Shown here piece after piece: positions 17,158 through 25,807 of a DNA stretch of 64,000 nucleotides (within the stretch, counting starts at the first letter, position 1; the number at the start of each line of letters is the position of its first letter). A model generated the notes under the pieces. The model did no database searches. It was not told where the DNA came from and saw only the letters and a program-made list of their open reading frames with translations. A program made the position numbers and the translations under genes. Source of the DNA: CANLBN01 sp050633825 (GTDB taxonomy: Bacteria > Pseudomonadota > Gammaproteobacteria > Pseudomonadales > Cellvibrionaceae); NCBI GenBank assembly GCA_050633825.1, contig JBOEHG010000009.1, positions 56,156 to 120,155 of the forward strand, given 5' to 3'.

Positions 17158-18921
17158 ATGCTTAGTTACCGTTTTTGTTGTTGTCGATCATTTAAATATA
17201 CCTCTTGTTTTCTTATTAGCCTGTTACTTGTTGCCTGTAATTCGACCAGTATTGTTGATCAGCCACAAGATTCCACGCCAAAAACTGCTGAACTGCCTGC
17301 CAAAGGGGAAACAGATGCTCGGGAGCTACAACCGGATTTGGCGGAAAATGCTAATTCTGCTGAAAACAAAGGTGCTGACAACAAAAAAAGCGACAATTTT
17401 CAAACAACCGAGGCCTCTGTTCAATCAGAGGGGAATCAAGCAGAGCATAATCAAGAGTTAAAAGAGTTATCGCCAGAAGTCGAGCCTGTAGGCGACCTAT
17501 GGGTACGCATCCGTGAAGGCTTTAAGCTGCCTGATTCAGTCACGCAACATCCAGATGCTGAAAAACGGATTGACCCTTACCGAAAGCGATTGACCCGCTC
17601 CGCACACCTGATCGATTCCATTGCGGTTAATGCCACACCTTATCTTCATTTTGTGGTTACAGAACTCACAAAGAATGATATCCCACTGGAATTGGCACTA
17701 TTGCCTATTGTTGAAAGTCACTACGATCCTTTTGCCTATTCCCATGGAAGAGCTTCCGGTTTATGGCAATTTATACCGGGGACAGGAAAACGCTTTGGTT
17801 TAACTCAGGATTGGTGGCAGGATGAGCGCCGTGATGTTGTTGCGGCAACAGGTTCGGCGATTCAATACTTGCTCTATTTACACAATCGCTTTGATAACGA
17901 CTGGTTACTGGCAATGGCTGCTTATAATGCAGGGCAAGGAAATGTGTCCAAAGCCATTCGTAAAAACAAGAAAAAAGGTAAAGCCACCGATTACTGGTCT
18001 CTCGACCTGCCAAAAGAAACGCAACACTATATTCCAAAATTACTGGCCTGGCGGGATATTGTTAACGAGCCGGAAAAATATAATATTGCTCTTACGCCGA
18101 TAGCGGACGAAGCCTATTTTGCAATTGTTGATGTCGGTTCGCAGATTGATCTCGCTGAAGCTGCTGTACTGGCTGAAGTAGATATTGATACTATATATAA
18201 ACTTAATCCCGCATTTAATCGCTGGGCTACAGACCCGTCTCCGCCTCATGATTTGATTGTGCCCTTCTCACAGGCAGAAATTTTACGAGAAAAGTTAAGT
18301 AAAGTATCGCCAGCAGACAGGATGACATGGCGGCGTTATATTATTAAAAAAAATGACTCCTTAATAAAAATTGCTAAGAAATTTAATACCTCTGCTTCTC
18401 TTGTAGCGAAGATTAATGGAATCAAAGGCAATCGAATCCGTGCCGGTAAAGCATTACTGATTCCCTCAGCCTCAAAAGAAAGTGAGTACTATAGTAAAAG
18501 TGCTGATCAACGATTAGCCAAACGGCAACAACGAGCTCCACGAAAAAATACTACCCGGATAGAACACAAGGTCGCTTCAGGAGAAAGCCTCTGGGATATT
18601 GCCAGAAAATATAACGTTGGCGTTAACTCACTGGCACGCTGGAATCAAATGGCACCCAGAGATGTTTTATCAACTAATAGAACACTGGTAGTCTGGACAA
18701 AGAAAGCCAGCGTCAGTACCCCAGGCAAAAAGACTGAGACACGCAAATTATTTTATAAAGTCAGACAAGGCGACTCACTGGCAGTGATTGCCAGCAAGTT
18801 TAAAGTCGGAATTAATGATATTAAAAACTGGAATAATATAGCCCAACAAAAATATATTCAGCCTGGGCAATTATTAACTTTATATGTAGCATTAACCGAT
18901 CGGCAATTATTAGCCAATTAA
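17158..18921 (+). CDS. mltD: Membrane-bound lytic murein transglycosylase D
   Basis: This 587-residue lipoprotein has its lipobox LVAC with the acylated cysteine at residue 27. A low-complexity, acidic linker (about 30-110) leads to the transglycosylase SLT domain (about 165-310). The catalytic glutamate is E186 in LPIVESHYDP, and the family motifs ASGLWQFIPGT and AYNAGQGNV are present. Three LysM peptidoglycan-binding modules follow at about 395-440, 470-515 and 535-580. It cleaves glycan strands in the cell wall from the outer membrane side. A terminator follows at 18965-18992. Confidence 0.95.
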   Translation: MLSYRFCCCRSFKYTSCFLISLLLVACNSTSIVDQPQDSTPKTAELPAKGETDARELQPDLAENANSAENKGADNKKSDNFQTTEASVQSEGNQAEHNQELKELSPEVEPVGDLWVRIREGFKLPDSVTQHPDAEKRIDPYRKRLTRSAHLIDSIAVNATPYLHFVVTELTKNDIPLELALLPIVESHYDPFAYSHGRASGLWQFIPGTGKRFGLTQDWWQDERRDVVAATGSAIQYLLYLHNRFDNDWLLAMAAYNAGQGNVSKAIRKNKKKGKATDYWSLDLPKETQHYIPKLLAWRDIVNEPEKYNIALTPIADEAYFAIVDVGSQIDLAEAAVLAEVDIDTIYKLNPAFNRWATDPSPPHDLIVPFSQAEILREKLSKVSPADRMTWRRYIIKKNDSLIKIAKKFNTSASLVAKINGIKGNRIRAGKALLIPSASKESEYYSKSADQRLAKRQQRAPRKNTTRIEHKVASGESLWDIARKYNVGVNSLARWNQMAPRDVLSTNRTLVVWTKKASVSTPGKKTETRKLFYKVRQGDSLAVIASKFKVGINDIKNWNNIAQQKYIQPGQLLTLYVALTDRQLLAN

Positions 18922-18964
18922 TCTCTGCTTAAGATAGAAGGGAGATAGAAAACAAATAAAAAGC

Positions 18965-18992
18965 AAAAGGTGGTCTTATTGACCGCCTTTTT
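18965..18992. terminator. Intrinsic terminator after mltD
   Basis: AAAAGGTGGTC (18965-18975), loop TTATT (18976-18980), GACCGCC (18981-18987), then five T. One G-U pair is needed in the stem. It serves mltD on the plus strand and overlaps the stop codon of the convergent reductase gene, so it may also act for that gene. Confidence 0.8.
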
Positions 18993-19944
18993 CAATAATA
19001 AAAGCATCCACCAGAATATCTGTTACTGCTGCGCCTTTAAAAAAACAGTGGCGCTGTAGTTTTTTGATCATATCAGGGCTTCCACACAGAAATACCTTCC
19101 AGCCATTTAGATCTTGATGACTCTCCTGTACAAGATCGACAACATCACCTTGAACAATATCATCTGCGTCGGTTACAGCACGCCGGGCTATTGGAATATA
19201 ATGAACATTGTTATTGTTTTCTGCAATAGTTTTAAGTTCATCAACATAGTACAGACCTTGTGGTTCACCCGCAGCGGCATAAAGATAAACAGGCGACGAA
19301 TGTTGTCTAGAAAGTGCTTCAGCTAAAACACCATATAAAGGCGCCAAACCTGTGCCCGTTGCCGCCATTAGAATAGGCTTGCCCTGATGCTCATCAGTAT
19401 AGAAACAATTTCCCGTGGGTTTTGATAAGGTAATGCTTTGATCGACCATCACTTCATCATGTAGCCAGCGACTGACCAGCCCCTGATCATGGCGTTTAAT
19501 ATGTAGCTCTATAATCTTGTTATCATCACAAAGACTGGCGATTGAATAAGAACGCCCTTGAGTATCGTCAAACCAGACATTCAAGTACTGGCCCGGAAAC
19601 CAGCGACAATCGATTTGAATAAACAGTCCTAAAACATCGTTATTTAGCAGCTTTTTATCGACCACTTTTCCTTGTATGCGGTTAGTATCACCAATCAAAT
19701 TAATCTGCATGTCAACCTTGGGAATACAGCTGCATGCCAGAAAGAAATTCTGTGCCTTTTGATTATCACTTAAACCCTGCTGAGCAGTGACTGGTGGCTG
19801 CTCTTCTGCCTGCATCATACAACTGTGACATAAGCCAGCACGACAACTAAAGGGGATTTTAAACCCTTCCCTTTCCAAACCTTCCAGTATCGTTTCAGGT
19901 TCTTCTATACTAATCGCAGTGTCATTGTATGTAATATTTGGCAA
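18976..19944 (-). CDS. [2Fe-2S] ferredoxin-FAD/NAD(P)H reductase
   Basis: This is a soluble electron-transfer protein of about 322 residues. An N-terminal plant-type [2Fe-2S] domain (CRAGLCHSC ... CSC cysteines) is followed by an FAD-binding domain (motif RSYSIAS) and an NAD(P)H-binding domain (ATGTGLAPLYG and FLCGSPDM). This is the architecture of phenol/benzoate dioxygenase reductases and of some hemoglobin reductases. The start is uncertain: a TTG at 19944 is chosen because TGAGG lies 9 bases upstream, while another TTG at 19959 has no ribosome binding site. It follows the truncated hemoglobin gene past a terminator, so it could supply electrons to that protein. Confidence 0.85.
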   Translation of the reverse strand: MPNITYNDTAISIEEPETILEGLEREGFKIPFSCRAGLCHSCMMQAEEQPPVTAQQGLSDNQKAQNFFLACSCIPKVDMQINLIGDTNRIQGKVVDKKLLNNDVLGLFIQIDCRWFPGQYLNVWFDDTQGRSYSIASLCDDNKIIELHIKRHDQGLVSRWLHDEVMVDQSITLSKPTGNCFYTDEHQGKPILMAATGTGLAPLYGVLAEALSRQHSSPVYLYAAAGEPQGLYYVDELKTIAENNNNVHYIPIARRAVTDADDIVQGDVVDLVQESHQDLNGWKVFLCGSPDMIKKLQRHCFFKGAAVTDILVDAFIIEKGGQ

Positions 19945-19990
19945 AGTATAAGGCCTCAAAAAACTGTCTATTATAAGTATCTCAATAAAA

Positions 19991-20023
19991 AAGCCAAGAC
20001 AGCATGAATTACCGACTTGGCTT
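19991..20023 (-). terminator. Intrinsic terminator after the truncated hemoglobin gene
   Basis: On the minus strand AAGCCAAG (20023-20016) and CTTGGCTT (19998-19991) form an 8-bp stem with a 17-base loop, followed by a T-run. It separates the reductase gene from the upstream hemoglobin/cytochrome genes; the long loop suggests partial readthrough. Confidence 0.65.
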
Positions 20024-20048
20024 AATCAAAATGATTATCTTGCTGGTT

Positions 20049-20402
20049 TTACTTATTCAGCACATCATCTTTTACACTTAAAGCAATTCCAACAATTTCA
20101 TCAATAATATCCTGCGGAACACTTAACTCCTGTAGTGTACCCACAAGGTTTTCTGCAACTGCCCCAAAATGCTCTTCCGTTAAATTCATATGCTTATGGG
20201 CTTCTCGCATATCCTTTCCAGTATATTCATTCGGACCACCAAAAACCATGGTTAAAAATGCTTTTTGTTTTTGGATTTGTCCCATCATATCAACAGAATC
20301 AAAGAATTCGTTAATTCTATCATCTGCTAGTACTTTTTTATAAAATATATCAACAGCCGCATCAACAGCCGCTTCTCCACCAATTTTTTCATAAATGGAC
20401 AT
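20049..20402 (-). CDS. Group I truncated hemoglobin
   Basis: This 117-residue protein covers the complete 2-over-2 globin fold of the trHbN/group I class. It opens with the family segment SIYEKIGGEAAVDAAV. Y21 lies at the B10 position (FYKKVLADDR), Q44/Q46 fall in the distal E-helix region, and the proximal histidine is about H69 (REAHKHM). The FFDSVDM and FGGPNEYTGKDM segments are also typical. Group I members bind O2 and NO, and several convert NO to nitrate. It is preceded by a cytochrome c gene 47 bases away and followed by a terminator and the reductase gene, a context consistent with NO or oxygen handling. Confidence 0.93.
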   Translation of the reverse strand: MSIYEKIGGEAAVDAAVDIFYKKVLADDRINEFFDSVDMMGQIQKQKAFLTMVFGGPNEYTGKDMREAHKHMNLTEEHFGAVAENLVGTLQELSVPQDIIDEIVGIALSVKDDVLNK

Positions 20403-20449
20403 TACTTTATCCTCTTCTTTTTAAAGATATTTTTAATTATTGCAAACAT

Positions 20450-20809
20450 TTATTTATCCTCCAATTGCGATAACATGAACTTAACCACATAACGAATTTC
20501 ATCATCTGTAAGTTCAGTCCTTCCACCTTTGGCAGGCATTAAGCCAACCCCGTTACTGGCATTACTGACTAGAGCATCAAGACCTTTACCCGTTCGTTTG
20601 GACCACATTTTTTCATTACCCAAAATCGGGGCCCCATTAAGTCCCTGTGCATGACAAACCTTACATACTTCGGTATAAATGGCCGCACCTTTTTCGATAT
20701 CCGGATCTTTTTGACTACATGCTGTAGTCAGAAGTACTGCTAATCCTGCAGCAAATAAGGTAAATATACGACCGCTTAACAGCGTATTTTCAGCATTCAA
20801 GTTTTTCAT
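20450..20809 (-). CDS. Small cytochrome c (c5-like) lipoprotein
   Basis: This 119-residue protein has a signal sequence ending in TTAC, with C31 as a probable lipidation site. One c-type heme motif CKVCH (49-53) follows, with a probable methionine ligand in GLMPAKGG about 40 residues later and the closing LTDDEIRYVVKFML helix of class I cytochromes. It should sit in the periplasm, tethered to a membrane, as a mobile one-electron carrier for the neighbouring multiheme cytochrome. Confidence 0.9.
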   Translation of the reverse strand: MKNLNAENTLLSGRIFTLFAAGLAVLLTTACSQKDPDIEKGAAIYTEVCKVCHAQGLNGAPILGNEKMWSKRTGKGLDALVSNASNGVGLMPAKGGRTELTDDEIRYVVKFMLSQLEDK

Positions 20810-20885
20810 AGTATTTTCCTTCTGCTCAATAGCACTTTGGGAAAGCTAATAATGATAATGCAAACAATATTATCGGTTTATATTT

Positions 20886-21467
20886 TTATAGTGGTACGCG
20901 AATAACCACACCACCCATTACATCACCCAACTTAAAGTCACTACGCGGTGTATCTTTGTGATCATTGTGACAATCAACACAAGGTGCAGCCACTGCAACG
21001 TCCGGGTAAACAGCGGTGAAGTAATTTGTTCCACCTAATTCCTCAGTGCCGTAAAAATTTTCGCCAGGATTATCTGCAATGTACTGTAAACCTTCTTTTT
21101 CCATATCGGATTTAGGCGCATTTTGCTTGTTGATTGGCCATAGTGACTGGAGAGAGTAAGAAAAAGCATCCGTTAGTTCACGAACGGACTCAGAATTCGC
21201 ACGAAACATTTGCGCAGGTAGTGGCGCACCATCATCCAAATCTTTCCACTCTTCTTTGGGTGTAATAACAGCTGCACCCTTGGGTCCAAGTCGAGCAATA
21301 ATTAGTTTAGTATAGTTAGTACGACTGGCTTTCATTGTTGCAAATAATGCATCAGTATGAACTTGCGGATCAATGCCAGCAGATTTTTCTTCGCCACCGC
21401 AGGCACTTAATAGCGCAACTGAACTGACTAGGCCGGCAATGGCCATAGATTTAACTGCATTTTTCAT
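20886..21467 (-). CDS. Tll0287-like (DUF3365) heme lipoprotein
   Basis: This 193-residue protein has a lipoprotein signal (LLSACGG, C23) and a sensor-like Tll0287/DUF3365 domain. The single c-type heme motif CVDCHNDH lies near the C-terminus, followed by KLGDVMGGVVIRVPL, the characteristic closing strand. DUF3365 domains resemble PAS/GAF-type ligand-binding domains with a covalently bound heme and often occur in gas or redox sensors. Stand-alone lipid-anchored versions appear in electron-transfer clusters. Here it is probably a periplasmic sensor or carrier within the redox locus. Confidence 0.85.
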   Translation of the reverse strand: MKNAVKSMAIAGLVSSVALLSACGGEEKSAGIDPQVHTDALFATMKASRTNYTKLIIARLGPKGAAVITPKEEWKDLDDGAPLPAQMFRANSESVRELTDAFSYSLQSLWPINKQNAPKSDMEKEGLQYIADNPGENFYGTEELGGTNYFTAVYPDVAVAAPCVDCHNDHKDTPRSDFKLGDVMGGVVIRVPL

Positions 21468-21586
21468 AATATACCCCTTTGGTTAATGATTCGTTTAACA
21501 CTTTTCCATCCATTGATTTTTTATATCCATTCTATTTTTCCATTGGCGTTTAAATAAACGCCTCCCTGTTACGCTCTCTACAAAAC

Positions 21587-22921
21587 TTATCGGGAATCAC
21601 GTTCCACTGCCATATCAATTGATGGTATATGTTCAGCGGGCCTGCCATTAAAATTACTTTTAATGAGTGATTCATCTGCCAATGCATCTATCGCAAACTC
21701 CAAACCATGACAACTCATACAAACGGGGCGTATCATTTTTTCATTAGGTCTTAGTGTCAGGTTTTGGTTATGAACAACAAATACTTTGTCACCTTGCACT
21801 TCTCTGTGCATATGACAGGTAGCACAGCTAACACCGGTATTTTCGGAGGCTTCACCCGCTAACTCTTTTTCCCACAGTTTAAAGTGAGGTGAATCCAAAA
21901 ATGCCAACGAATGTTCATCGTTATGGCAACCCAGACAAGCTTCTACTGCCGCAGTTTTTGTATTGAATTCATGTGAGCTATGGCAAGCCGTACAACTATG
22001 AGTAATCCCTAGCGAATTCTCTTTAAAATCCAACTCTGATTCTGCTGGCTTGATTGCCTGCAAAGGTTGAGCAACAGTAGACGCCAGACGCATTCCATGT
22101 TTACCTTCAAGAAAGCCTTTGACTTGATTTTGATGACAAGACTGACATTGTTGATGATCCGGTTTGGGGATCCATTCTTCCGATACATTTTTGTTAACAT
22201 GACAGTCTTTACATTCAATACCATTTTGGCCATGAGCACTTGCCATCCACTCATGTACAACATTTTCAGGCAGGCTGTCCGAAAAAGAACTCAAATCAAC
22301 CTCACTGATATTCATCGCTTTATTGTCCGGATGCTTTTTCTGATAATCCTGCTCCGCTGTTCTTGCGGGTATTTGTGCAATCGCTTTAAACACCGGTTCA
22401 TCTGCATGGCGGAGCAAGAAACCTTCATAAAGTGCTCTATTATCGTGGTAGTTATGACAACCCGCTGTTGCACAACTATCAAAAGCCATATCCTTGTGAG
22501 ACTCCCTTTCCTCGCCGATTTCCTGATGACAATGAAAGCAATAATCAGCTGGTAAAGTGAGCCCCATCTCTAAGGTTTTATCTTTATGGTGTTCCGTATG
22601 GCAACTAACGCAATAACGCGCGTCTATTATTTCTAATAGGTCGGCATTACGTGGGTCTGTAAACTTAGATCGTGGGTGAGAATCATTGGCCATATCTAAT
22701 TCTTCAGAGTGACATTGTGTACATGCATTTTGTAAAACTTCTTCTCCACCAAAAGGTGATGTATGACAAGTGGCACAGGACATTTCAATTTGATGGTGCC
22801 CATAGGTTGTTTCACCAATTAACAAGTCTGATTTATCTTCGCCATACCAAATTGTGTAGCCGTAATAACCCGCAAGACCCAGTGTTAATAACAACCAACT
22901 TCCCCAAAAAAATGTCTTCAC
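21587..22921 (-). CDS. Membrane-anchored multiheme cytochrome c, 11 heme-binding motifs
   Basis: This 444-residue protein has one N-terminal membrane anchor (about residues 5-25), with the rest periplasmic. Ten canonical CXXCH motifs are present (CATCH, CTQCH, CVSCH, CFHCH, CKDCH, CQSCH, CTACH, CLGCH, CATCH, CMSCH) plus one CX4CH (CATAGCH), giving up to 11 c-type hemes. Many extra histidines (for example HTEHH, HNYH) could be distal ligands. It is not a recognisable NrfA or Hao. It begins 23 bases after the FAD/[2Fe-2S]/membrane fusion gene, which suggests that protein delivers electrons to it. The terminal acceptor is unknown. Confidence 0.9.
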   Translation of the reverse strand: MKTFFWGSWLLLTLGLAGYYGYTIWYGEDKSDLLIGETTYGHHQIEMSCATCHTSPFGGEEVLQNACTQCHSEELDMANDSHPRSKFTDPRNADLLEIIDARYCVSCHTEHHKDKTLEMGLTLPADYCFHCHQEIGEERESHKDMAFDSCATAGCHNYHDNRALYEGFLLRHADEPVFKAIAQIPARTAEQDYQKKHPDNKAMNISEVDLSSFSDSLPENVVHEWMASAHGQNGIECKDCHVNKNVSEEWIPKPDHQQCQSCHQNQVKGFLEGKHGMRLASTVAQPLQAIKPAESELDFKENSLGITHSCTACHSSHEFNTKTAAVEACLGCHNDEHSLAFLDSPHFKLWEKELAGEASENTGVSCATCHMHREVQGDKVFVVHNQNLTLRPNEKMIRPVCMSCHGLEFAIDALADESLIKSNFNGRPAEHIPSIDMAVERDSR

Positions 22922-22944
22922 TCAATAGCCTTATTTTCTACTGT

Positions 22945-24960
22945 TTAAAAATAATAAACAGAAACAACATGTACAATTAATAAGGCAGGCAAAGGCCAAA
23001 CCACCAATAAGTGCACCCAATACCAACTCTTTTTAAGTGTTTGTATAGAACTCATAGCAGATTTGCTTGCCCAGGAGAGTGTTATACCTGCTAAGGCACC
23101 AACCGCTGATATCAACAAAAAGTTCAACATCAACCAGCGATTAAGGTTCTCACCTAAATGGGCTCCTGTATGGACAAGTAATACGCATAATGCCAACACA
23201 CCTAATAAAATATGCACTAATCGCCAATAAGAAAAATTACCCAGAAAACGCCAGCCGGCCCTTTTTCTTAGAGACATCAACATACCAAGAGCAACAACAC
23301 CAATAAGCGAAAAACCAGTCACTTGTTTCCAGTATCCATCGGTCCATAAAAATTCCCAGCTCGGGGTTTGCACAGAATTGACAGGCTCAATACCAGGCAA
23401 AAAGACAAATAAAGCCGCAGCAATAACAGCAAGCACACTTAAGATAAGAACCGGAATGGCACCAAATACAGGGATAGGTTTAGCATTTCCCCCGATAAGA
23501 TTTTGTAATAATGGTTGGCATGATCCACAAACTGTACCTGCAGAAGTTTTTTCTCCAATCTTTTTAACGCTATTGAATCCCTGCTCTACTACCGCAGAGA
23601 TTTTTCCACGAGAAATTTGGTTACACTGACAAACAATGGCAGCTTCTGGCCAATTTGAGACTTTTTCATCTGCTTTGCCGAACCATAGTTTCCCTGTTAA
23701 TAAAAACCATAATCGTTGCCATGGAAACAGATACCCATTAGATAAAAAAACTTCTTGAATACGCCGAACCTCGGGCCATTCCCCTACAGCACAAGCACCA
23801 ATTAAACGACCGTGATGCAACACAATCTTACGATAGCTACCTTCTTTTTTATTTTTGTACGTCAATAAACTTTGTTTTGGTCTCCGGGTAATTTCTGCAA
23901 CTTCACCCATACTGCACACAGACTTGCCAACTACTTTCAGTGTCGAAATCAGTTGAGTACCATGATAAGCAGCGTATCCGTTAGCAAAGCGATCAGCGAG
24001 TACAGCTGCTTGCTCTAAACCTGGTGAGACAATGCCATAGACCATATTATTATGCTCACAGCACTCCCCAATGGCGAAAATATTGTCTTTCGATGTTTTT
24101 AGATTATCATCAACTTTAATTCCACGACTTATACTTAAGCCTGTACGAACAGCTAAATCTATATTGGGTTTAATGCCCGTACAGAATAGTACCGTATCGC
24201 AGTCAATAACTGTTTCATCCCGTAAGACAACACTGCTAACTCTTTCCTTACCCTGACTATCGCCAGAGTTAGGGAAACTCAGCACTTGCCGTACCCCAGA
24301 TGCCGTAACAATAGTAATGCCCTGCTTATGGATATAATTTTCTAAGGACTCTGAAGCAATTTCGTCTAATTGGCGATTCATTAAACGGTAAGATTGTTGA
24401 ACCAAAATGACATCAGTATTATTTTTCGTTAAAGCGTGAGCAGCTTCTAACCCCAGCAAACCTCCACCGACAACAACCGTTCTTCGAGAACGATAGCTTC
24501 TAGCCAGCAATGCTTCTGTATCTCTTAAATTTCTAAAAGTATAAACACCTTTTAAATTTGCTCCGTCTATATTGGGTACATGAGGTTGAGAACCCGTGGC
24601 AAGTACAAGCTGATCGTAATCAAAAAAATTTCCACTTTCGGTTTTTATTTGATTTTTTTCAGTAACTATTGCTTGGACTTTTTGCCTCTGAAAATCTAGC
24701 TGAAAATCATCTGTAGATGAAGGCAATTTAAGTCCTATATCACCATAATCCTGTTTTCTAGAAAGTAAATTACTTAACTGAACACGATTGTATGGGGCAT
24801 AAGGTTCATCGCCAAACAATGTAACATGACATATGACATTTTTACGTTTGAGCTCATCAACAAATCTTACGCCTACAGGGCCAGCACCAATAACAATAAT
24901 TTTTGTTAGTGGTGTACTTCTTTGATTTACCGGAGACCATTTGTTAACTGCTCTGTTCAT
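22945..24960 (-). CDS. NirB-like FAD oxidoreductase fused to [2Fe-2S] and a heme b-type membrane domain
   Basis: This 671-residue fusion has three parts. Residues 20-410 are a pyridine-nucleotide-disulfide oxidoreductase like the N-terminal half of assimilatory nitrite reductase NirB, with VIGAGPVG at 23-30, a second dinucleotide motif VVGGGLLG at 163-170 and FAIGEC near 295. Residues 440-490 are a BFD-type [2Fe-2S] domain with C444, C446, C478 and C481. Residues 500-671 form about five membrane helices with histidines in LVHILLG, LLVHTGAHLG, YWVHLLV and LIVHVVS that could bind heme b. The siroheme domain of NirB is absent. Electrons from cytoplasmic NAD(P)H probably cross the membrane to the adjacent multiheme cytochrome. 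Confidence 0.85.
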   Translation of the reverse strand: MNRAVNKWSPVNQRSTPLTKIIVIGAGPVGVRFVDELKRKNVICHVTLFGDEPYAPYNRVQLSNLLSRKQDYGDIGLKLPSSTDDFQLDFQRQKVQAIVTEKNQIKTESGNFFDYDQLVLATGSQPHVPNIDGANLKGVYTFRNLRDTEALLARSYRSRRTVVVGGGLLGLEAAHALTKNNTDVILVQQSYRLMNRQLDEIASESLENYIHKQGITIVTASGVRQVLSFPNSGDSQGKERVSSVVLRDETVIDCDTVLFCTGIKPNIDLAVRTGLSISRGIKVDDNLKTSKDNIFAIGECCEHNNMVYGIVSPGLEQAAVLADRFANGYAAYHGTQLISTLKVVGKSVCSMGEVAEITRRPKQSLLTYKNKKEGSYRKIVLHHGRLIGACAVGEWPEVRRIQEVFLSNGYLFPWQRLWFLLTGKLWFGKADEKVSNWPEAAIVCQCNQISRGKISAVVEQGFNSVKKIGEKTSAGTVCGSCQPLLQNLIGGNAKPIPVFGAIPVLILSVLAVIAAALFVFLPGIEPVNSVQTPSWEFLWTDGYWKQVTGFSLIGVVALGMLMSLRKRAGWRFLGNFSYWRLVHILLGVLALCVLLVHTGAHLGENLNRWLMLNFLLISAVGALAGITLSWASKSAMSSIQTLKKSWYWVHLLVVWPLPALLIVHVVSVYYF

Positions 24961-25347
24961 ATTTACAAGTCATGCCCAATATCAATAACTTATCCGTACA
25001 CTCTAGAAATAATTCAGCGTACTTTTAGATCGAGCAGCAGCAAAGCATATGCCAATATGGTTTTTATTATTTTAAACTGTTGTTTTTTAAGAAAATTTCA
25101 TGGATTTATAGGCTTTACTGGCAATCATATATAAGCATCACAATAGTGCTATGAAAAATAATGTTTCCAGAACAGTGCAATTATTGTTATTAAATATGAG
25201 ATATTTTTTAATAAGGGTTATATTTTTGCACTATATTCGAGCAAAATAGAGTGAATTATCAAAAATAAAATAAAGGGAATAATAATAAGAATACAATAAA
25301 AAAGCCCAGCAAATAACTGGGCTTTTTACTGAAAAACTGAAAGAATA
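24961..25347. other. Intergenic region upstream of the redox locus, 387 bp
   Basis: This spacer holds the promoter region of the redox locus at its left end and the DUF3806 terminator at its right end. A short palindrome AAATAT-GAG-ATATTT lies at 25192-25206. I found no FNR-type TTGAT-N4-ATCAA box and no convincing NsrR site; a half-site-like GATGCTTAT occurs on the minus strand near 25130. A possible plus-strand reading frame starting in the upstream gene lacks a ribosome binding site and is not credible. Confidence 0.5.
25301..25325 (-). terminator. Intrinsic terminator after the DUF3806 gene
   Basis: On the minus strand AAAGCCCAG (25325-25317), a 7-base loop and CTGGGCTTT (25309-25301) are followed by a T-run. 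It begins about 25 bases beyond the DUF3806 stop codon. Confidence 0.88.
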
Positions 25348-25767
25348 TTAAGCGATATCTTCTAATATATCGTAAATTGAACCTTTAAAACCATCGAACA
25401 TATTCATTACATCAACTTCTACATAATCCTCTATCCGGCGTGCAAGATCAGTCAATGGATAAAACAAAATTGATGTATGCTTGAATCGCAGTGCTAACTC
25501 TCTACCATCTTCATCTTCAACAGCAACCCATTCCAATTCTGGAACATCTTGAGTCAATGCATCACCAAAACCAACACCCAGCGATTGTATTTTAGTGGAT
25601 TCATATTTTTTAAGCTCTTCGCCTTCAATAATTGTCTGTATCAAATGAAGTTTTGCTTCTGATGTAGATTCGATATCTGAACCCGCTGATTGATGATCAA
25701 GCCAATTTCGGTGAAGTGCTAAAAACTTGTGGTCATTAGCATTAAGCTCTTCTACTACTTGCCCCAT
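25348..25767 (-). CDS. DUF3806 domain protein
   Basis: This 139-residue soluble, acidic protein matches the DUF3806 pattern: SLGVGFGDALTQDVPELEW, then VEDEDGRELALRFKHTSILFYPLTDLARRIEDYVEVDV. These are the family's core strands and the PLT..KRIE-like helix. The molecular function of the family is unknown. The gene is flanked by its own terminator and by a long, apparently structured 5' leader (25808-25868), so it seems to be an independent unit between the redox locus and the chemotaxis genes. AGGT lies 7 bases before the ATG. Confidence 0.8.
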   Translation of the reverse strand: MGQVVEELNANDHKFLALHRNWLDHQSAGSDIESTSEAKLHLIQTIIEGEELKKYESTKIQSLGVGFGDALTQDVPELEWVAVEDEDGRELALRFKHTSILFYPLTDLARRIEDYVEVDVMNMFDGFKGSIYDILEDIA

Positions 25768-25807
25768 AATAAATACCTGTGTGGGTAACTAAACTGAATA
25801 TTGATAT

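Noticed and set aside
22067..22555. Long plus-strand frame (162 codons) inside the multiheme cytochrome gene
   Set aside because: It is antisense to a gene with 11 intact heme motifs and has no recognisable domain; the open frame follows from the codon use of the opposite strand.
24922..25134. Plus-strand reading frame of 70 codons upstream of the redox locus
   Set aside because: It has no ribosome binding site, overlaps the start of the fusion gene and has a composition unlike a folded protein.
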